64,000 nt of DNA, taken from positions 4,402,001 through 4,466,000 of the forward strand of contig CBDDPH010000002.1 in the NCBI GenBank assembly GCA_965232265.1, given 5' to 3'. The translations under genes and the position numbers were made by a program. Positions 50,949-58,689 of the stretch are shown piece by piece. The notes beneath the pieces were generated by a model that did not search any database, had not been told where the DNA came from, and saw nothing but the letters and a program-made list of their open reading frames with translations. Origin of the DNA: VXRD01 sp965232265 (lineage in GTDB: Bacteria > Latescibacterota > UBA2968). The stretch's first letter is position 1; every line of letters starts with the position of its first letter.

Positions 50949-52037
50949 CTACGCCCACACCACGCGCGGCCCATCCACATAATCCAAAAAGCGATTCGCG
51001 ATATCGGCCTGCGCCGTATCCCCCGTATGCACAATCACGCGCCAGCGAAACGTCATAGACGCGCCCTCGGACATAAGGTGATCGGGCTTGAACATCCAGC
51101 AATTGGGTGCAAACAACCCATAACCGCGCACATGCCAGGTGGTTGGATATCGGAAATTCTGCGGATGATCAAAAATGGCAAACCCCGCCACTTCATCGCC
51201 CACAGGACCGTAGTAATCCATCCAGTGTGACGGCAGCGACCAGCACCCCGTCTCATCCGTCGCGCCATAAGCATTTCGCATCTCCCCATCGGCATTGGCA
51301 TTCATCGACGGATTCACGCGAATACACAAAAATCCCCCCTCCTTCGTATCCCCAATCGTCACAGCACCATGAGAAGCCTTGAGCGTAAGCGCAATATCCA
51401 GAACCGCAGCATCTCGGCTCGAATCGTATAGCCGATACCAACGGCTATCACTCATCAGCGCGCGGTCGCCCTCATACCACGTATTCTCCGAAGCGATCAC
51501 CAGCGACAATGGATTGTGCGAAATAGCAATATCATCCTGTGCCGTGCGCCCATATCCCGGTTGATTGGGCCGCTCATTCCAGCAATCCACCCCATTAATC
51601 GCGCCCTGCATCAGGGTCAACCCCCGCTGCCAGGGATGTTCCCCCTCCCCCCACGCCGCCATCGGCTCGCGCAACATATTGGTCCCATTCGGCGTCAAAA
51701 TCGGATTGATAACCGGCTTGGGATAATCCGTCGTGTGGTGAAACGTCATAAATGGCGACCCCGCTAGAGAAACACATAGCTCGCCATCGGCATCATCCGA
51801 CGAAATCCCCGCAGCCGCATCTGCACTATCCAATGCCAACACCTCAAAACGCGCTTCCTCGCCCCCGGCCAGCGCGGGCAGATTGACGTGATAAACGGGC
51901 GCAGACGGATCGCGCTCGGCAATCAGCACCTCACCTCTCCCCTTCAACTGCAACAACGGCGCCTCACATCCCTCTGGGGCGGAAAAACTCGCCAGATGCG
52001 CCGGACGAGAACGCGGAATCGAAAGCGTCAATTTCAT
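50949..52037 (-). CDS. DUF6807 (PmoA-like) protein
   Basis: 362 residues. The family stretch GEHPWQRGLTLMQGAINGVDCW, with SPFMTFHHTTDYPKPVINPILTPNG before it and GFAIFDHPQNFRYPTTWHVR and NCWMFKPDHLM after, places it in the DUF6807 family formerly labelled methane-oxygenase PmoA; it is a beta-sandwich protein resembling galactose-mutarotase-type folds, not a monooxygenase subunit. No signal peptide. Probably involved in carbohydrate breakdown alongside the sulfatase gene further upstream. Confidence 0.85.
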   Translation of the reverse strand: MKLTLSIPRSRPAHLASFSAPEGCEAPLLQLKGRGEVLIAERDPSAPVYHVNLPALAGGEEARFEVLALDSADAAAGISSDDADGELCVSLAGSPFMTFHHTTDYPKPVINPILTPNGTNMLREPMAAWGEGEHPWQRGLTLMQGAINGVDCWNERPNQPGYGRTAQDDIAISHNPLSLVIASENTWYEGDRALMSDSRWYRLYDSSRDAAVLDIALTLKASHGAVTIGDTKEGGFLCIRVNPSMNANADGEMRNAYGATDETGCWSLPSHWMDYYGPVGDEVAGFAIFDHPQNFRYPTTWHVRGYGLFAPNCWMFKPDHLMSEGASMTFRWRVIVHTGDTAQADIANRFLDYVDGPRVVWA

Positions 52038-52158
52038 GTGTCAAAACTCCTCCACAATAATGAAAAAAATGATCCTGCTATTAAAAAAAATGACCAAAAA
52101 ACGACCAAAAAACGACTCATATTTGGCACTATATCACCTCTGCAAAAACCGTGCCAGA

Positions 52159-54495
52159 CTACGGATTCAGTTCCAACCTGCTCTGTAAATTCCCCACTAT
52201 ATCTTCCCAATCCATCAGCAGGGGATGGTATTCATCGGCGGCCCACAACTCGGACTGAGTGCGATAATTCGGGCTGAGCGGATGTCCCGACTGTCCGCCC
52301 GCCGCCGTCGCCATACTCTGCGCCGGATTGCTCATATCCACCACCATCCGATAGGTCGAAAGCGACCCAACCTCAAACAGCTTGCCAAAATTATACCCCG
52401 TCGCGCGCACAGTACCCGTACTCCCCGACGACTCAAAAGGCCCCACATCAAACATCTCTGACAACGCCCCACCATCACTTAGCGGATGCCGAAACGTCAC
52501 AGTGTGCAACCTGCCCCAGCGCCACTGCGATTTGCGCGGGCCAACGCGGCGGCGCAACCAATCCAGCGCATCGTCCAATGCCGCATGCACCTCCCCATCC
52601 AGATCCCAATCATCCGGCGTCCAATCCAACGCCTGCCCCGTCAACACCTGCCGCGCCACACTGCCACCTCGCCCCACCACCAGTTGAACCACATCGTCGG
52701 GAAAGCGAACCCGCACCACCCGCCGCACCCAGTGCTCCCAAAAAGCCGTAAACACCGTCGCCGCAACCGAATCCACCGAATACGCGCCATCCCATTCGCG
52801 CAACAACGCACCCAGATCGCGCAAGCGTTTATTCCCCGCTCTCAGTGCAATCCCTGCGACAACGGGCGCCAGATCTTCCCCCCGCCCATGAACAACATCG
52901 GCATGAATAGCACCCGTACTCTCCTGCGTATGCGTCTCCAATGCCTCAATACGCGTCCTAATCCGCCGAAACCGATACCCGTCCGACCACGCCCCCAGCG
53001 ACAGATAAGGACCTCGACCGCCCCACGGTGGATTATTTGCCGTCGCCACCCAATTGCGCTCGGGATCCACCAGATGCGGCAACTCGTCAAAAGCATGCGG
53101 CGCACCCCATTCGCAATCCGGATCACGGAACCCAAAATCTCCCACCTTGCGCGTTGGCACATGCCCCACCACGTGATATCCAAGCCTGCCATCGGAATCG
53201 GCAAACACAAAATTCAAAATAGGCATCGGCCATTTGGCGAGCGCATCCAGAACCTGCGCGACATTTTTTGACCGCATCAGCCCCAGCATCGCCTCAAACC
53301 CCGTAGTCGCCTCAGCCCCGATCCAGCGCATCGACAGCACGGGTTGCTCGCCATCATCCACCGCAGGCACAAACTCATTGACAACCGGACCGCGACGGGA
53401 TCGGCGAATCACCAGCACATCCGCTGCGGCATCGCGCACGGGAATCGCCTGCTCCTCCACCTCAAACGCCTGCCACGCATCGCCATCCCGGTACAAACTC
53501 TCATCCTCCGCCGACACATCTTCAACGTACAAATCCCGCACCGAAGCCGAGTGATTGGTCACGCCCCACGCCGTATCGCGCGTATGCCCCAGATAAATAC
53601 CCGGCGTCCCCAAAAAAAACGCGCCCACCGCATCCATACCCGGCGCGCGCACCTGCGCCTGATACCACTGCCGGCACAAACTCACATCATTGTGCGGATC
53701 CGTTGCCAGCACGGGTTTGCCATTCGCCGTCCGCTCGCCCCCAATCACCCAATTATTGCTGCCAATCCCCGTATCGTATCCCCCCACACCGGCCGGTTCA
53801 TCAGACGGAACAATGGTCTCTTCCGAAGCCTCTGTAGTCAAAAACAAATCGAACAAATCGGGAGGCAAATGGCGTTTGGCCGCCTCATTCACCGCAACCG
53901 CACTCAGCCGCCCCGTCAGCATCCACCACCGCCATTTCCATATCGCGATCGAATCCACCACTGTCCACGGCGCGGGATCGTAATCCAGCAAATCGAACTC
54001 GACACAACGCCGATCACCCATCGCTTCCATCCACGCATTGATACCGCCGCCCAGCGACTGCAACACCATCTTCACCTCATCCGACATTGCCGAAGCCGCC
54101 CCCTGTGCCGCGCGCGTCAAACCAATCGTCCGATGCAAGCGATCCTGCGCCAGATAATCCGCCCCCAAAATCTCCGACAATTGCCCGTGTGCCAACCGCC
54201 GCATATAATCCATCTGCCACAGCCGATCCTGCGCCATCGCATATCCCAGCGCAGCAAAACAATCCGCCATCGAAGCCGCCTCGATATGCGCCACGCCCCA
54301 CCGGTCGCGCAACACCGTCACTGGCTGATCCACTGGTGCTTTTACCCTCTCCTCCGTCCCGGGCAATTTCTGGCGCAAAAACCGCCGCTGAAAATCCCGA
54401 AACGACCTGCGCGAAATACCCAATTGCTCCGCTGCCTCATCAACAGTTATCTCCCCGCGCATCGCCTGCATCAAAATAGTTTTTCGGTCTGCCAT
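52159..54495 (-). CDS. Penicillin-amidase-family Ntn-hydrolase with an HTH-like N-terminus
   Basis: About 778 residues; GGAGGG precedes the ATG at 54495. Family features: VTVLRDRWGVAHIEAASMADCF, then FALGYA-type ALGYAMAQDRLWQMDYMRRLAHGQLSEIL broken here to its key residues A/QDRLWQMD, the linker peptide and the self-processing Ser in GSNNWVIGG, and beta-subunit residues further on. These enzymes split amide bonds of acyl-homoserine lactones, cephalosporins or acyl-peptides, usually in the periplasm. There is no signal peptide; instead residues 15-40 (ITVDEAAEQLGISRRSFRDF) look like a helix-turn-helix. It lies 22 bases after a sulfatase gene. Confidence 0.9.
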   Translation of the reverse strand: MADRKTILMQAMRGEITVDEAAEQLGISRRSFRDFQRRFLRQKLPGTEERVKAPVDQPVTVLRDRWGVAHIEAASMADCFAALGYAMAQDRLWQMDYMRRLAHGQLSEILGADYLAQDRLHRTIGLTRAAQGAASAMSDEVKMVLQSLGGGINAWMEAMGDRRCVEFDLLDYDPAPWTVVDSIAIWKWRWWMLTGRLSAVAVNEAAKRHLPPDLFDLFLTTEASEETIVPSDEPAGVGGYDTGIGSNNWVIGGERTANGKPVLATDPHNDVSLCRQWYQAQVRAPGMDAVGAFFLGTPGIYLGHTRDTAWGVTNHSASVRDLYVEDVSAEDESLYRDGDAWQAFEVEEQAIPVRDAAADVLVIRRSRRGPVVNEFVPAVDDGEQPVLSMRWIGAEATTGFEAMLGLMRSKNVAQVLDALAKWPMPILNFVFADSDGRLGYHVVGHVPTRKVGDFGFRDPDCEWGAPHAFDELPHLVDPERNWVATANNPPWGGRGPYLSLGAWSDGYRFRRIRTRIEALETHTQESTGAIHADVVHGRGEDLAPVVAGIALRAGNKRLRDLGALLREWDGAYSVDSVAATVFTAFWEHWVRRVVRVRFPDDVVQLVVGRGGSVARQVLTGQALDWTPDDWDLDGEVHAALDDALDWLRRRVGPRKSQWRWGRLHTVTFRHPLSDGGALSEMFDVGPFESSGSTGTVRATGYNFGKLFEVGSLSTYRMVVDMSNPAQSMATAAGGQSGHPLSPNYRTQSELWAADEYHPLLMDWEDIVGNLQSRLELNP

Positions 54496-54517
54496 AGCCC
54501 CCTCCAATACCTCAATC

Positions 54518-55975
54518 TCACCGTTCGCGATAAGGATTGGAACCTGGATCGTACCACGCGAACAACCGCTCCAGCAAATCCGCGCGAACAGCTGCGAAAT
54601 CTCGATTATCGATCAAATTGATACACTCGCCTGGATCATTTGCCAAATCGTATAATTCATGCCGCGAACCCCCATCATTATAAACGCATTTAAACCGTTC
54701 GTCCCGCACCATATATTGGGGTATAGAAGAACGCAACCCATGCTCGGAAAACGCGGCATCGGGACCCTGGGTATTGGGATCGCGCACAACACTGGCAAAA
54801 CTCTCCGCATCCATCACTTCACAAGCCCCTTCAAAATCCATTAGCGTCGTCCGGTCTGGTGCCGACAACCCACACAACTCTGAAAGCGTGGGATACAGAC
54901 CAAAATATTCGGTCAACGCAGAAGCCACCTGCCCCTCTGGAAAACGAGACGGACAACTCACAATCAAAGGCACCTTCACCGCAGGCTCAAACATACAAAA
55001 CTTCTGATACAACCCGTGCTCACCGCCCATCTCACCGTGATCCGAAGTATAGACCACAATCGTATCTTCCACCAGATCCAGCGCCTCCAACCCATCCAGC
55101 ACGCGCCCGATACAATAATCGACAAAAGACAGATTGCCCATATACCCCGCCTTATGCGCCCGAAGCCGCTTTTCACCCATACCCTGCGTCCTGTCAATGC
55201 GCTGTTGTACATGCCTCGGATATTGCGAACTATCCCCTACCTCCACCAGATCTACCGATTCCGGCGAAAACTGCTCAGCCCATTCGCGCGGCGGGTAAAA
55301 AGGCGGATGGGGCTTCATAAAACTCGCCACCAGAAAAAACGGCTGATCGCGATATTCGCGCATAAACTTCACAGACTCGCGCGCCACAAACATATCCAGA
55401 TGATCCTCGGCATCGAGCGGCGAAGCCGTGCTCGAAAAATCCCACCGCGCCACATTGCCCGCCCATGGACTCGCGCCATCCCACAGCGACGACACATCGG
55501 GAAACCCACTCCCCGTATCAAAAACCGAATTGAAAAACCCCTCGCCTATCGCGTGATTGGCAATCTCATTCGCATAATGCCCCACCTTTGGACCCAAATA
55601 CATCAACCAATCGTTAATCGACAAATACGACGCAAACCCGTGATTATGAGCATCGTTAAAATGCATCTTGCCGATCAAACTCGTCAAATATCCGTGATCG
55701 GCAAAATGATGTGCCACCGTGCGATAGCACCAATCCAACCTATCGCTATTATTAATAGCCCCCGTATTATGAGCATACAAACCCGTCAACAGCGACATAC
55801 GCGAAGCCGTACACACCGGATAGGGACAATAGGCATTCTCAAACCGCACCCCACGCGCAGCCACGCGATCTATCATCGGCGTGGGCACCGTATTATTCCC
55901 GGCACACGTCATCCAATCCGCACGGTGTTGATCGGTCATCAAAATCAGAACATTGGGACGATTATTATAATCCAA
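54518..55975 (-). CDS. Type I sulfatase, TTG start
   Basis: 485 residues. An AGGAGG lies seven bases before a TTG at 55973-55975; the first residues DYNNRPNVLILMTDQHRADW have the first metal Asp. Formylglycine motif C55-TASR in PVCTASRMSLLTG, later ligands in YTSDHGEMGGEHGLY. A longer open frame upstream to 56224 only overlaps the rhodanese gene. The start is 19 bases after the rhodanese stop, so the genes are one transcript. No signal peptide. Substrate unknown. Confidence 0.92.
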   Translation of the reverse strand: MDYNNRPNVLILMTDQHRADWMTCAGNNTVPTPMIDRVAARGVRFENAYCPYPVCTASRMSLLTGLYAHNTGAINNSDRLDWCYRTVAHHFADHGYLTSLIGKMHFNDAHNHGFASYLSINDWLMYLGPKVGHYANEIANHAIGEGFFNSVFDTGSGFPDVSSLWDGASPWAGNVARWDFSSTASPLDAEDHLDMFVARESVKFMREYRDQPFFLVASFMKPHPPFYPPREWAEQFSPESVDLVEVGDSSQYPRHVQQRIDRTQGMGEKRLRAHKAGYMGNLSFVDYCIGRVLDGLEALDLVEDTIVVYTSDHGEMGGEHGLYQKFCMFEPAVKVPLIVSCPSRFPEGQVASALTEYFGLYPTLSELCGLSAPDRTTLMDFEGACEVMDAESFASVVRDPNTQGPDAAFSEHGLRSSIPQYMVRDERFKCVYNDGGSRHELYDLANDPGECINLIDNRDFAAVRADLLERLFAWYDPGSNPYRER

Positions 55976-55994
55976 GATATGACCTCCTCCTGCA

Positions 55995-56822
55995 TTACTT
56001 CTCCTCAGGCATCTCAACCGGCAAATCCAGCCGGTCACCCCACTCTTTCCACGACCCGATATAATTTCGGACCTTTTCATAACCCAGCAACCGCAATGCC
56101 AGGTACGTTTGGGAAGAGCGGTACCCGCCCTGTCAGTAAGGCACAATTTCCTTATCCGGCGAAATACCCACAGCCTCGTACATCGCCCGCAATTCATCCG
56201 CTGGCTTAAACGCCCCCGTCTCATCCAGATTGTTCACATACTCAACATGCACAGCACCTGGAATAGCTCCCCCGCGCGCAGCCCGCACATTGCGCCCGAA
56301 ATACTCATCGTCACCCCGCGTATCCAGAGGCACAACATCCTCGCGCCCCAAAAGACCATTCAAGACATCCGCCCCCATGTGACGTCCCGGCACCGCAGAT
56401 GTGACAAACTCCGCAGGTTCTGCCTCCTCGCAATCCGTCGTCAATTCATAGCCCATAGCCGTCCAGGCATTGCATCCCCCATCCAGCACGCGCACATCGG
56501 GATGGCCCAGATATTCACAAATCCAAAAACCGCGCGACGCGCGCACCCCGGAATCATCCTCGTACCAGACCACCGTCTTATCCGTACCAATACCCCGATT
56601 ACTGAACAAATAACCGAGCATCCACATAAACGCATCAAAAGCCTGTTCGCGGGTATCGTTCAAACTGATCGAGTAAAGATCCAGATGAAGCGCACCCGGA
56701 ATATGCCCGGCGTGATAGGCATGCGTCGGCCTTGTATCCACAATACAGACATCGGCAGCCCTCTCATACAAATCCCGCGGCGAAATCAACAACTCGGGAT
56801 TCACATACCCTTTATCGCTCAT
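55995..56822 (-). CDS. Tandem-domain rhodanese (sulfurtransferase) with selenocysteine at the active site
   Basis: 275 residues when the TGA at 56133-56135 (residue 230) is read as selenocysteine. AAGGAGGTGATT, a full anti-SD match, precedes the ATG at 56822. The first rhodanese domain (about 12-125; CIVDTRPTHAYHAGHIPGAL) has Asp in its active loop and is inactive; the second (about 150-265) has DTRGDDEYFG and the active loop as PY-U-QGGYRSSQTYLALR, where relatives have PYCQGGYRS. The frame continues through LGYEKVRNYIGSWKEWGDRLDLP, a family-standard end, to TAA at 55995. Stopping at the TGA would remove the catalytic loop. It transfers sulfur from a donor such as thiosulfate to a thiol or cyanide. 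Confidence 0.88.
56101..56135 (-). promoter_or_regulatory. Candidate bSECIS hairpin downstream of the rhodanese Sec codon
   Basis: After the TGA (minus strand), AGGGCGG/CCGCTCT forms a 7-pair stem with a GTA loop. A longer alternative pairs CGGGTAC with GTACCTG (one G-T wobble) around a 14-base loop. The short stem shares GGCGGGTxCCGC with the other selenoprotein gene. The short-stem loop is closer to the TGA than usual, so the assignment is tentative. Confidence 0.4.
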
Positions 56823-57097
56823 AATCACCTCCTTAAAAGTCGTCTTAAAACTCATCCTGACCCCTCCCCCGGCCCCTCCCCGACACGGGGAGGGGAGACC
56901 TGGTTCCCCCTTCCTCTCAGGCACAGGCGAAGCCTACAACGAAGCAAAGCGAGTAACGGGGGTTAGGGGTGTAGGTCCCAATAATTTTAAAACACCTCCT
57001 TAAAACCCGAACCAAAAACCGACTCATGTGTTCTACCACTTGACAATATCCCCTACCAGCATCCATATTAAACGCCCAAACATCAGGAGACAATATT
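56823..57097. other. Divergent promoter region with GC-rich repeat
   Basis: Between the rhodanese and rmlA starts. A GGCCCCTCCCC...GGGGAGGGG fold-back and a sequence encoding the shared CTTCCTCTCAGGCACAG motif lie at 56865-56930, part of which recurs at 46036-46075. No gene; promoters cannot be set. Confidence 0.5.
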
Positions 57098-57964
57098 ATG
57101 AAAGGCATCTTACTCGCAGGAGGGGCTGGCACCCGCCTCTATCCCATCACGCGCGTGGTCAGCAAGCAACTCCAGCCCGTTTACGACAAACCCATGATCT
57201 ACTATCCCCTCTCCGTCCTCATGCTGGCTGGCATCCGCGATATATTGATCATCTCCACCCCCCACGACCTGCCCCTCTACAGGCGTTTATTTGACGACGG
57301 CTCCTATCTCGGCCTCAACATCGCGTATGCCGAACAACCGCGTCCCGAAGGCGTTGCCCAATCATTTGTAATCGGAAGCGATTTTATAGGCACCGACCCC
57401 GTCTGTCTAATTTTCGGCGACAACATCTTCTACGGCCATGGACTCGGCGCAATATTAGATCGCGCCGGACAACTCACCGAAGGCGGCCTCATCTTCGGAT
57501 ATGCAGTAACCGACCCCGAACGATATGGCGTCATCGAATTTGACAACCAGGGCCGCGTCATCAGCATAAAAGAAAAACCCGAACACCCCAAATCGCGTTA
57601 CGCTGTTCCCGGCCTCTATTTTTACGACAACCAGGTCGTTGAAATCGCCCGCAACCTCACGCCTTCGGCGCGCGGAGAATACGAAATCACCGATGTAAAC
57701 GAAGAATACCTCAAACGCCGACAACTCGCAGTCGAACTCCTCGGCCGCGGGTATTGCTGGCTCGACACCGGCACATTTGAATCGCTCCACCAGGCATCGG
57801 GATTTGTCCAGGCAATACAGGAACGCCAGGGCCTAAAAATTGCGTGCATCGAAGAAATCGCCTATCGCCGGGGATACATCGACGCCGCACAACTCGAACA
57901 ACTCGCGCAAACCATGGCGCAAAACAGCTACGGCCAATTCCTATTATCTGTTTTAAACGAATAA
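57098..57964 (+). CDS. rmlA: Glucose-1-phosphate thymidylyltransferase (RmlA)
   Basis: 288 residues; AGGAGA precedes the ATG. It makes dTDP-glucose from dTTP and glucose-1-phosphate, first step to dTDP-rhamnose and related sugars of the envelope. Clear motifs: KGILLAGGAGTRLYPITRV (nucleotide loop), SKQLQPVYDKPMIYYP, LIFGDNIFYGHG (metal Asp), VIEFDNQGRVISIKEKP and the allosteric WLDTGTFESL region. Length fits RmlA. No other rml genes are near, so it stands alone here. Confidence 0.97.
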   Translation: MKGILLAGGAGTRLYPITRVVSKQLQPVYDKPMIYYPLSVLMLAGIRDILIISTPHDLPLYRRLFDDGSYLGLNIAYAEQPRPEGVAQSFVIGSDFIGTDPVCLIFGDNIFYGHGLGAILDRAGQLTEGGLIFGYAVTDPERYGVIEFDNQGRVISIKEKPEHPKSRYAVPGLYFYDNQVVEIARNLTPSARGEYEITDVNEEYLKRRQLAVELLGRGYCWLDTGTFESLHQASGFVQAIQERQGLKIACIEEIAYRRGYIDAAQLEQLAQTMAQNSYGQFLLSVLNE

Positions 57965-58004
57965 CGGAGAATCTGGCGTCACGGATAAGTCCAGTATCCC
58001 CCCT

Positions 58005-58652
58005 TTATGTTAAAAGTTCAGCTTGTTCGGGTTCCAATTTACCAAACACGAAATATTGCGGCTTAGCCGTCGCATTGTCTTTCGTTATTTCCATGTAGTC
58101 ATCCCCAACGGATAGTGTGACGATACGGTTGCGCGGGATCCGAAATTGTCGCATTGATCCGGCAAAGTATATGTGCTTATCCGTCATCCCGAAAAGTCCC
58201 GTGTCAGAATGCTCAAGGACATCTTCGCTATGGTATTGGCTTTGGGATGCCCCAGGGCGATACCACAAGCCCTTCGCTAATCTTATGCTGAAACCTTGAG
58301 AAGTTCCAGTACGTGAGCGATGGGTCTTATATTCGAGGAGTTCAGTGTCAGGCACAAGGCACCGCAAGGACTCACTCTTTTGGAGTTCAAACGGTATCAC
58401 AAGTTCATCCTCTTGTGCGGCTATTACTGAAGGACCCATAACCGTTGCGGGTTGCTGCACTCTTATTTTTTCCGGACTGTCGTGCTTATAGGCACTGACT
58501 GCTGACCATATATGGACTATCCATCCCAGAGTGAAAAACCACAATGCTATCCCGATCAGAAAATGCAAAAGACCCTTGCCAATACGACCTTGAAAAACTT
58601 GCCCTAAACCAGGGATTATTAAAGAAGCAATACAGCAAAAGGTATTTGACAT
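58005..58652 (-). CDS. TM2-like small membrane protein with cytosolic PH-like domain
   Basis: 215 residues; AGGAGA precedes the ATG. The N-terminus (CCIASLIIPGLGQVFQGRIGKGLLHFLIGIALW) resembles a TM2-type hairpin with two helices and the G-x-x-x-x-G-x-x-K-G turn. The soluble remainder (about 80-215; YFAGSMRQFRIPRNRIVTLSVGDDYMEI) looks like a bacterial PH domain. Function unknown; similar proteins sense or organise the membrane. It lies convergent with rmlA. Confidence 0.7.
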   Translation of the reverse strand: MSNTFCCIASLIIPGLGQVFQGRIGKGLLHFLIGIALWFFTLGWIVHIWSAVSAYKHDSPEKIRVQQPATVMGPSVIAAQEDELVIPFELQKSESLRCLVPDTELLEYKTHRSRTGTSQGFSIRLAKGLWYRPGASQSQYHSEDVLEHSDTGLFGMTDKHIYFAGSMRQFRIPRNRIVTLSVGDDYMEITKDNATAKPQYFVFGKLEPEQAELLT

Positions 58653-58689
58653 GTTAAAACTCTCCTGTTTTGATATACCGTCTCGTTAC

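Noticed and set aside
55976..56224. N-terminal extension of the sulfatase frame to 56224
   Set aside because: The extension is Arg/Cys/Trp-rich out-of-frame reading of the rhodanese gene; the TTG at 55975 has a perfect ribosome-binding site.
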